The notes under the pieces are model-generated. The model had not been told where the DNA came from and did not search any database. It saw nothing but the letters and a program-made list of their open reading frames with translations. The position numbers and the translations under genes were made by a program. Below are positions 58,701-64,000 of a DNA stretch of 64,000 nt, piece by piece. How positions within the stretch are numbered: position 1 is the first letter of the stretch; each line of letters begins with the position of its first letter. The stretch comes from Gibbula magus (taxonomy: Eukaryota > Mollusca > Gastropoda > Trochida > Trochidae): positions 39,402,358 through 39,466,357 of the forward strand of contig OW388300.1 in NCBI GenBank assembly GCA_936450465.1, read 5' to 3'.

Positions 58701-61700
58701 GCCTAGATTATTATTCAGATAATAAAATTATCCCCTGTACTATTTTTCCCAAGTACCGGTTCTCATCCCTGCCTTTACCAAAGCATCTTGATTCCCTCCT
58801 CAGGCGTTCTGCTGTGCGGATGGTATTCACTGTTGTCCGTCAGGTACAGTCCGCTGTGATATAGCTGAGAGGAAGTGTGACCAGCAAGATGGCTCCTCTC
58901 TCCCCTTGGTCACTAAAATAGCCGCAGTTGGAAGTAGCTCAGTAGGAAAATCATCTATAGATATATCACATGGAGGCCGCTCAGACGGAGAAACATCTGC
59001 AGATGTGGTTCTAGGAGAAGGGTTGCTAGGAGACGTGAGCTGCAACTCTAGTTTCTCCTGTCAAAATGGCTACTCATGCTGTCAGGAGCCCAGTGGCCGG
59101 TGGTGGTGCTGTTCGTATCCTGATGTAAGAAACAAGTTGCATGGAGCTCATATTTGCATGGTTCAATGTGGATTGATATTTCAAGATGAAAAGAGGGAGA
59201 CTAATGCATTAACATTGACTAACTATCTTCATGCTAAAAGAGAGCTTTGAGAATTGTTCTTTAGCCAGAACATAAACCTATCCTCTGTACTGTTTTCTTC
59301 AGTTGCTCATCTCTGCCTTTACCAAAGCATCTTTATTCCCTCCCCAGGCGTTCTGCTGTGCGGATGGTATTCACTGTTGTCCGTCAGGTACAGTCCGCTG
59401 TGATATAGCTGAGAGGAAGTGTGACCAGAAAGATGGCTCCTCTCTCCCCTTGGTCACTAAAATAGCCGCAGTTGGAAGTAGCTCAGTAGGAAAAACATCT
59501 ATAGATATATCACTTGGAGGTCGCTCAGGAGAAGAAACATCTCCAGATGTGTTTCTAGGAGATGGGTTGCTTGGAGACGTGAGCTGCAACTCAAGTTTCT
59601 CCTGTCAAAATGGCTACTCATGCTGTCAGGAGCCCAGTGGCCGGTGGTGGTGCTGTTCGTATCCTGATGTAAGAAACAAGTTGCATGGAGCTCATATTTG
59701 CATGGTTCAATGTGGATTGATATTTCAAGATGAAAATTAAAGAGGGAGACTAAGAGATTGTTTTAACATTAGCAACGTTTTTGAGGGTGACAATTTTGTT
59801 CATCCCTGCCTCTATCACAAATACTTGATTCCCTCCCCAGGCGTTCTGCTGTGCGGATGGTATGCACTGTTGTCCGTCAGGTACAGTCCGCTGTGATATA
59901 GCTGAGAGGAAGTGTGACCAGCAAGATGGCTCCTCTGTACCCTTGGTCACTAAAATAGCTGCGATCATCAAAGATCCTATCAAGTGTGATAACACCCATG
60001 AATGTCCAGAAGGAAACACTTGCTGCAGAAAATCCAGTGGACAGTGGGCATGTTGTGCTATGCCTCAGGTAAAGGACTTCTCTACTTAACTCTTCAGCTG
60101 CTGAACCAGTAACAGTGGCCCTTGCTGTAGCATGAGCTTTGGAAATCCATTTTGTACCTAAGTAAGGAGCGGGTTAGTGCAGTGGGTAGCGTGTTGCACT
60201 TCAGATCAACCCGGGGTTTGGCAACTTTGACTGCTGTAGAGAAGTGTTCTACATGTAGTAAGGTTTGGGTGCTATGGTACACAGAATTTCAGGACAGTAG
60301 CACCCATGGTTTGCTAGTTCTAGCCGATGTTCTCAGGTTTTGCTGTAATGTAAAGCCACAATGGTGTTGCAGGGTTTTTTCTGCAATAATAACAGCAGCT
60401 GTGATATAAGTGCAATACTCATGAAAGCGGGGTTAAACCCAAAGTCACAGCATCTCAGTGAATCAGCAGTAGAGTGTGTGAGTGAGTTGGTGTAAAAATA
60501 TGGAATCCACTCTTTCAATGTTTCTCAACTATTCAGTTGTATTAATTCATTTATTGTTGGTGTTGTGTTGTTCAATCTTATTTTTCAGATACAGAAAGCC
60601 TTTTTGGAGCCTTACTCCCTTTTTGTCAGATGCCATGCAGCAAACAGCTGAACAAATACCAGCGTAGTACCACCCATGTAGTTTCACCTCGATGCAGGCT
60701 TTTTCCTTGCCATAATACTAGCAGCCGCGATATAAGTGAAATACTCTTGAAAGCGGCGTTAAACCCCTAACTCACCTCAACTTAGCCCAACCAAAGTAGT
60801 AAGATCTTAGTTATAATACTTTTCCAGGCCGTGTGTTGTACTGATGGTACCCACTGCTGCCCTAGTGGAACAAAGTGTAATCTGAGCAAGGGAACGTGTG
60901 ACAGACAGGATGGTTCCTCCGTCAGTTGGTTTGAGAAGACATCGGCCATCAGCAAGAAGGTAGAAGACGTTGTATGTCCAGGAGGAGCTAGCCAGTGTCC
61001 AGATGGAAACACCTGTTGTAAAATGGCCAGCGGTGAATGGGGATGCTGTCCTTTGCCAGAGGTAAATGTTGTGATAAAAAATTCAAAGACAAATATCCAT
61101 GTGGATTCACTAGAAGATTCTTTGATCTTTTGAAGCATAACAGTATCCATGAAAAGGACAATGGATTATACTGTTATAGTCAATATTCGTTTGTTTCGTT
61201 TATAATATCCATAGTCCATTTGTCAACTACTCCAATCTCCATCACTGTTTAATTAATACCTTGCTTAATTTCGTTTGTGTGATTTTGTAAAAGCCTGCAT
61301 AACTGACAAGCTTGCACAGAAAAGGTAACCAAATGCAGCAAGGTTTTCCTTAGCCAGTGATGAAGACTGGCATGAGTTATGACTTGAGGGGGAAGTTCAG
61401 GGTAATCTTAAATCACTGACTCTGAAGACCTTTATTAATGACCAGTTGCTTTGACTGTGTCACTGTTTAGTCTATTTCAGCGTAGTACCACCAGCTAGTT
61501 CCAGCCGATGCTCACAGGTTTATTCGCAATGCATAGTCACAAGCCGTGGGTTCTTTCTCCCTGCCATAATACTAGCAGTCGTGATACAAGTGAAAAACTC
61601 TTGAAAGTGGTGTTTAACCCCAAATCACCTCACCTTGATTTGTGTTTCAGGCTGTGTGTTGTCCTGATCATACTCACTGTTGCCCAACCGGAACAACTTG

Positions 61701-61884
61701 TGATGTTTCTCAGGGGAAATGCAACAGACAGGATGGTACCTCTCTGTCCTGGTTCAAGAAGACATCGGCCATCAACAAGAAAGTAGAGAGTGTTGTATGT
61801 CCAGGAGGGACTAGCCAGTGTCCAGATGGAAACACCTGCTGTAAACTGGCTTCTGGTAAATGGGGATGCTGTCCTTTGCCTCAG
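37769..61884 (+). CDS. GRN: Progranulin-like precursor, expanded; 3' end beyond window
   Basis: Secreted, cysteine-rich growth-factor precursor whose granulin modules can be released by proteolysis. Exons: 37769-37957, 46001-46228, 46493-46741, (56123-56335 doubtful), 56600-56920, 57185-57505, 57729-58046, 58219-58539, 58804-59124, 59348-59668, 59841-60068, 60828-61061, 61651-61884. All are phase 0 with GT-AG introns, giving 1095 residues, or 1166 with the doubtful exon. The first exon begins MMLQLVLVCCVVSWAAA, a signal peptide. Exon borders fall inside each granulin, after the CCxxP-type fourth cysteine pair and before AxCC, so each internal exon holds a back half and the next front half. 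Eleven full 12-cysteine granulins are formed. Example spacing in the repeats is C5C5CC8CC6CC5CC6C6C. The last exon ends mid-granulin at a donor (gtataa), so further exons should follow. An 8-kb and a 9.4-kb intron are full of transposons. Confidence 0.92.
37995..38114. mobile_element. Palindromic MITE with 43-bp arms right after progranulin exon 1
   Basis: Arms 37995-38037 and 38072-38114 match as reverse complements with few mismatches (gtgtctatg(t/c)catactatg...). The loop contains its own small palindrome ('cccgagcgagagcgaggg'). It begins 38 bp after the exon donor at 37957. Confidence 0.85.
38683..38845 (+). repeat. Dispersed repeat shared with 24040-24200
   Basis: It matches the TMEM19-intron copy around 'tcattttggccaattctgaa' and 'aatggtaaaagtatcctact', with scattered differences. 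The family is not identified. Confidence 0.65.
38866..39005 (+). repeat. SINE, internally deleted copy
   Basis: It has the tRNA-like head ('agtgcagtagtaagc') and B-box-like 'gggtttgaatttgcc', then jumps from 'actgttctacgttcaatgct' to 'gatgcttgcagattttacg', omitting part of the SINE body, and ends in an A run. Confidence 0.6.
39826..40217 (+). repeat. SINE split by a 0.2-kb insertion
   Basis: The SINE head and body (39826-39954) stop at 'acactgaattgtga' and resume at 40151 with 'cactgcccatggtttgct' through 'tgcaatgcataac' at about 40208. The intervening 39955-40150 is unrelated, with repeated 'gagtcc(c/t)(g/t)gactc' palindromes. Confidence 0.6.
41785..42196. mobile_element. TTAA MITE, family D, near-complete copy
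   Basis: Left end 'aaggggccgttctgtcgg'; right end 'ccccgatagaaccctcctt', followed by TTAA at 42197-42200. The ends are imperfect inverted repeats. The left TTAA has decayed (ttat). The copy provides the uninterrupted reference for the nested insertion at 32233-32996. Confidence 0.7.
44551..45149 (+). repeat. Full-length SINE interrupted by a LINE 3' fragment
   Basis: The head (gattgcgcagtggttagca), body and tail (agcagccgtgatataagtta ... gcggcgttaaaccccaact) are collinear with other SINE copies, except that 44800-45074 is inserted between 'tgcattaa' and 'aatactagcag'. The tail ends in ctcacctcac repeats. Confidence 0.8.
44801..45074 (+). pseudogene. LINE (CR1/L2-type) 3' end inserted in a SINE
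   Basis: Frame 44801-44932 encodes SFGGRSFSYSAAHLWNSLPL then DIKTASSLDVFKGLLKTFLF and a stop. This is the conserved C-terminus of many non-LTR reverse transcriptases. A short 3' UTR with 'gcgcattgagcatgttctgt' and an (ATT)n tail at 45055-45074 follows. 5' truncation and the terminal microsatellite fit target-primed reverse transcription. Confidence 0.85.
45683..45980. mobile_element. TTAA family-D MITE abutting progranulin exon 2
   Basis: It starts with ttaa at 45683-45686 and 'agagaggtttctatgtgggt', and ends near 45980 with 'agttggcagtagagctctat', the inverted family-D end. Only about 20 bp separate it from the exon at 46001, so its border supplies or adjoins the polypyrimidine tract. Confidence 0.6.
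47736..48056. mobile_element. MITE with about 57-bp inverted arms
   Basis: Arms 47736-47792 and 47999-48056 match as reverse complements apart from a few bases ('ccatcagtgtatttgta', 'actacaataccctgattcc'). The centre has no ORF of note. The right arm ends 20 bp before the Tigger-type MITE. Confidence 0.8.
48076..48252. mobile_element. Tigger/pogo-type MITE (177 bp)
   Basis: TA duplications flank it (48074-48075, 48253-48254). The ends read CAGTCAGGCCTCGATAATCC and, reversed, CAGTCAACCCGCGATAATCC: the CAGTC(R)RxCC...TAATCC signature of Tigger/pogo DNA transposons. Confidence 0.85.
48389..54549 (-). mobile_element. Full-length 6.16-kb piggyBac element, copy 2 (in progranulin intron)
   Basis: Inverted relative to copy 1 and nearly identical along its whole length by eye, including both subterminal arrays and the GC-rich leader. 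The left flank is TTAA (48385-48388) but the right flank is TTAG (54550-54553). Termini are the same CCCTTA... ends. The sequence on both sides belongs to one repeat family (note 'gtgcaactgcctgagaactt' at both 48362 and about 54650), so insertion was into a tandem or satellite-like array. Antisense to progranulin. Confidence 0.93.
49993..52026 (-). CDS. piggyBac transposase (copy 2), intact 677 aa
   Basis: Same protein as the copy at 28162-30195, on the opposite strand, also free of stops and frameshifts. Differences that I can see are T at residue 27 in place of S, I for V in LSFK(V/I)YLP, and M for T in YTGK(T/M)NEP. The three catalytic aspartates and the C-terminal zinc ligands are unchanged. 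So few changes in over 2 kb indicate recent transposition or gene conversion. The start is the same ATG, next to an acceptor-like ctgtaaatg on the plus strand (ttacag on the minus). Confidence 0.95.
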   Translation of the reverse strand: MLRGRGRKALRRPRTLHTRTRSFEAVTSDDDFINEIHADEASDMESTDSDGSSGLDSDDAYDRDTVIDSEHGDTDALSDIETEIARKILAAGNSTEEDFSGFEEEFAEIPQYNHDNSQTFDEWVDGPRPRVNLPFTGQTGLRQFIELPENPEPIDFFNLFIHNDDYEDMATETNRYFKQAMEDKILRPRSRMQQWQDTNAEEMKVFVAMTIAMSLVVQRNFADYWSTSDVTSTPFFAKCMPRDRFWLLITYLHLADNRRMPGRNTPCFSPINKLGHLYNRIVHRFSRVYKPHQNISVDEGMVPWKGNLSFKIYLPDKPKKYGIKAFMLCDSHNGYVCKFKLYTGKMNEPVSEGGKTYDVVMDLVNDYVGQGHHIFMDNYYSSTNLYINLWERGIGATGTLRANRKGLPDSVKKPKKKAKQGDMTVSHNHGLLVLRYEDRKSVLLMSTVEDTQLEQTGKKNRATGEPVLKPRIVTTYNKYMGGVDRADQMLSYTPFRVKTLKWWKRVWFHVLNVAMLNSYIVYKEYSKDKPLKTSREYRKALAQHIVTFADKEQVPSLCRRPRGRPSTSDESVTRLHGRHFPTKIEPVGRKKNVTRMCVVCSKAKRAVLAKQIEEGNGPARKKKRVGRESSYECTDCNVSLCAAPCFKLYHTATDYSRAYITATEKERNEEGNEEEEN
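54707..55031. mobile_element. Outer MITE with 'ctttcacaaagc' ends, interrupted by another MITE
   Basis: The left arm 'cccctttcacaaagcactaa...ctaaggtaacctta' (54707-54755) and the right arm 'taaggttaaccttagtaaag...gctttgtgaaagtaggctc' (54991-55031) are imperfect inverted repeats. Between them sits the family-C MITE. Confidence 0.65.
54781..54992. mobile_element. TTAA-flanked MITE, family C, complete copy
   Basis: TTAA at 54781-54784 and 54989-54992. The ends agggcactgcgtcaagga and (reversed) agggacaccgcgtcgagga are imperfect inverted repeats. The 204-bp element lies inside another MITE. A truncated relative is at 3636-3825. Confidence 0.85.
55190..56090. repeat. Degenerate satellite-like array (about 100-125-bp units)
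   Basis: About seven to eight units, each with 'ggacaaacacaaaac', 'attctgtgcatgagctacaa' and 'agactgtgtatcctg' followed by 'gaccacagc' or 'gaccactgc'. Units start near 55195, 55322, 55433, 55559, 55661, 55768, 55864 and 55985. Apparent Cys-rich minus-strand frames across it are products of the repeat, not genes. It abuts the doubtful progranulin exon at 56123. Confidence 0.7.
56123..56335 (+). pseudogene. GRN: 5'-truncated progranulin repeat exon (exon or relic)
   Basis: The 3' two-thirds match the repeat exons: the linker (DVLLGEGLLGD, with GLLGD duplicated), then VSCNSSFSCQNGYSCC and a donor, followed by the same 264-bp intron as the first exon type. The 5' part, which should encode AFCCADGIHCCPSG, is missing, and sequence upstream is satellite. 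An 'ag' at 56121-56122 could serve as acceptor and keeps the frame, but would leave the granulin begun in 46493-46741 without its back half. Skipping this exon joins 46741 to 56600 in frame and gives a complete granulin. Confidence 0.6.
56600..59840 (+). repeat. GRN: Two tandem copies of a three-exon progranulin block (about 1.62 kb each)
   Basis: Six repeat exons start at 56600, 57185, 57729, 58219, 58804 and 59348 (321, 321, 318, 321, 321 and 321 bp). Following introns are 264, 223, 172, 264, 223 and 172 bp, and intron sequences match by position in the cycle. Block 1 is 56600-58218 (1619 bp) and block 2 is 58219-59840 (1622 bp). Each exon encodes AFCCADGIHCCPSG..., a Ser/Gly/acidic linker of about 50 residues, and VSCNSSFSCQNGYSCCQEPS. 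Confidence 0.92.
60165..60450 (+). repeat. tRNA-derived SINE in a progranulin intron
   Basis: Head 'gggttagtgcagtgggtagc', degenerate B box, body with 'gtgttctacatgtagtaagg' and 'ccgatgttctcagg', and tail 'agcagctgtgatataagtgc ... ggggttaaacccaaa'. It is full length relative to 34905 and 44551. Confidence 0.8.
60660..60781 (+). repeat. 5'-truncated SINE before progranulin exon 60828
   Basis: Only the 3' part is present ('gcgtagtaccacccatg' to 'gcggcgttaaacccctaact'). It ends 47 bp before the exon acceptor. Confidence 0.75.
61481..61634 (+). repeat. 5'-truncated SINE before progranulin exon 61651
   Basis: Starts 'cgtagtaccaccagctagtt' and ends 'taaccccaaatcacctcacc', 16 bp before the exon. 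The acceptor's upstream sequence therefore adjoins SINE tail. Confidence 0.75.
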
Positions 61885-64000
61885 GTATAACAACACTTTG
61901 AGTACCATCTCCTGAAGGCTTTCACTGCCTCAAACAGTATATTGAAATACAAACATGACAAAGTTTATCCATAACATTTCTAGTCAGACCTCTTTGTTTG
62001 TCATTGGTGATAGAAGTTCAAACAATATATCTGTATGATGTCAAATTTAGGTGCAATCTTTCCCAACAGTGGTTACTCAAGGCATGTTCTTCTAACATAA
62101 CCTCTGCAACAATTGAAGCATTTTCTTGATTAGAAATATAGAATTCTGTTGATTACAAAGCTAGCAATGTTATTTCATCCCGAGCATTCAGTCTGTTTCG
62201 GTAATCATTGACTAGACAAATAACTAGAGTTCTAATGACTAGTGATTAGAGTTGCCTCCTTCCATGCAATTGACACTCATCTTTAACAAATCAGTTCGAG
62301 AGATTTATGTCTCCTCCGAAGGGTCGGGAGACATATTGTTTTTGGTTGAGTTTCCGTCGGCGTCCGCGTCCTCGTTGGCGTTATCATTGTTTCCGAAGCA
62401 TACCTCTAAAACTACTTGACCAATCTTTACCAAATTTGGTATACAGCCTCCTTATATCATGTAGATGTGCCTTTTGAGGGTTTCAGCTTTCTGACAATTT
62501 TATTTTTTTCGTTTCCATGGTAACAATTTTGACTTAGTCTATATGAAGGGAAGGGTTTGTTTCCGGAGCAGATCTCTAAAACTACTTTACCAATCTTCAC
62601 CAAATTTGGTATACAGGCTCCCAATATCATGTGCCTTTTGAGGGTTTGAACTTTTTTAAATTTTATTTTTTTTCCATTCCCATGGCAACAATTTGGACTT
62701 TGTCTTTTAGAAGAATAATAATAGAAATTGAATTGGGGGGAGGGGGAGACATCTGTTTTTACGAGTAAAAACACCTTCTAGTTAAAACAAAGTTTGATTG
62801 GGTAGAAATAATGACGCTATCAGTGTCGTAAACTTTAACCGCTTGGAGATTTGACAATAATCATGAAATATTGCCCATTTGTAAAAGAAGTGACATGGGA
62901 AGGAATGACATGAGTAACGTCTGTGGGGAGAGATTGACAAGGTGAGAAAACTTAACAAATACTTGTGTCTGTACTGTGTTAAAAGGAGGGTTCTATCAGG
63001 GGCTTTTTTGGGGAAACGAAATTTAAGAGGATATTCCTGTTTACACATATACCGGTATGTTTTTAATACATGATTAAAAGTCAAATTGAAAGATACTAAT
63101 AAAGGCATTATTTTAATGACTTTATATTTTGTTGAACATTTGTTGAAAAGTAAAAACAATGATAACTGAAGCCATTCATCGGCACTGTGAGTTGGAAAAT
63201 TATCGCTACAGCATTACAGCAAATTTGTTATTAGTTTTATGACATGTTATGTGTTACCATGTGAATACTCTATCAGTGTATGTCTTTACTTGTTCTAATG
63301 GCTGCAATACTGCCGAAGCGGCGTTAAACAATAACTCACTCACTCACTCTTTACTTGTTAAAAAGTTATAAAATGAGGTACATAATAGCGTGTTTTCATT
63401 TCACGTCATTTCTGTCTTATTATTTTCAATAATTCTTTTGTATAAGGTTCTGAGTCATTTCCCATGACATTTTTATCATCACCATATTTCTTTGTTTGTG
63501 TTTACTTATTGTTGAAGCTTGTACATATTTTGCAATACAAAAAGAATGCGCATGTTATTTGGTGTTTAGAACATGTTCTGTGATTTCCTTCAATATCATG
63601 TGTTTAAATAAAAACATCCATTTCAAGCTTCTGTGTTTCTAACCATGTCATGAATTTGAATTGAAAGTGAAAGTGAACATGAAAATTTTGTTAATATGTA
63701 AATATATATAATGCATATGTTTTAATCATTTAAACTACTAGTGACTACGAAGTAAGCGGGGGTATATAGCGGTCATTCCGTCCGTCCATCCTTCCGTCCG
63801 GTCAATTTTCTCAAAACCGTCAAAGGTACATCAACCAAACTTTGTGCAGTTGTTAACCATGTTCTTCTGATCGCGTACAGACAATTTTCAATTTTTTGGA
63901 CTTAGTTTTATTGTGTTCAATAGAGACAAGTTTTCTCGGATACTGTTCAACCTAGGTGAATGAAATTTTGGTTGTGAGTACTCATGACCATACTCTTTAT
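61885..64000. other. Downstream progranulin intron or 3' region, repeats only
   Basis: I found no further granulin half-exon. 62300-62775 is a repeat with two tandem units of about 170-180 bp ('aaaactact(t/a)...ccaatctt(t/c)accaaatttggta' at about 62410 and 62577). 62979-63300 is a family-D MITE (TTAA at 62979-62982) cut off on the right by a SINE tail (about 63302-63350, ending in actcactcactc). From about 63755 a repeat with 'ccgtccgtccatccttccgt' begins and runs off the window. Confidence 0.5.

Noticed and set aside
56623..59589. Repeated 71-72-residue minus-strand frames beginning MQLTSPSNPSPR
   Set aside because: They are antisense shadows of the progranulin repeat exons, with no independent coding evidence.
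56600..59840. CRISPR-like array of regular repeats
   Set aside because: The repeats are coding exons with conserved introns in a eukaryotic gene.

Overview
This window is eukaryotic nuclear DNA. Genes are split by GT-AG introns, intergenic space is AT-rich, and dispersed repeats are dense. Protein family content, invertebrate-style divergence, and many tRNA-derived SINEs ending in 'gcggcgttaaac...actcactcac' tails suggest a mollusc, most likely a gastropod of the abalone type. The species is inferred, not proven.

Layout. (1) 1-6300 holds no host gene, but has a complete mariner element (1311-2606) and degraded repeats. (2) 6316-16494 (+) is a complete SLC4 Na+-coupled bicarbonate transporter gene: a non-coding first exon plus 18 coding exons that join in frame to 1061 codons. 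(3) 16495-20560 is 3' UTR and intergenic DNA. (4) 20561-31959 (-) is TMEM19, five exons giving 294 residues; the first coding exon was not found. It is convergent with SLC4. (5) 31960-37768 is repeat-rich spacer. (6) 37769-61884 (+) is a progranulin gene that appears to run past the window edge. It has 12 confident exons and one doubtful one. (7) 61885-64000 is repeats.

Two full-length, near-identical 6.16-kb piggyBac elements (25638-31795 and 48389-54549) lie in opposite orientation. One sits inside a TMEM19 intron and the other inside a progranulin intron, each antisense to its host gene. They flank about 16.6 kb carrying the 5' part of TMEM19 and the first three progranulin exons. Each element is much longer than a classical piggyBac because of long subterminal arrays of a degenerate repeat around an intact 677-aa transposase ORF.

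The progranulin gene has grown by tandem exon duplication. Six near-identical exons (107 codons each, one of 106) show a period-3 intron-length pattern (264, 223, 172, 264, 223, 172 bp), so a three-exon block of about 1.62 kb was duplicated whole. Each exon carries the second half of one granulin, a Ser/Gly/acidic linker and the first half of the next, so exon number sets domain number.

Other repeats include several TTAA-flanked MITE families, hairpin MITEs, a Tigger-type MITE, Helitron-like elements with tandem cores, LINE 3' ends and a satellite-like block. Many lie within tens to a few hundred bp of exons. The three host genes show no functional link beyond adjacency.
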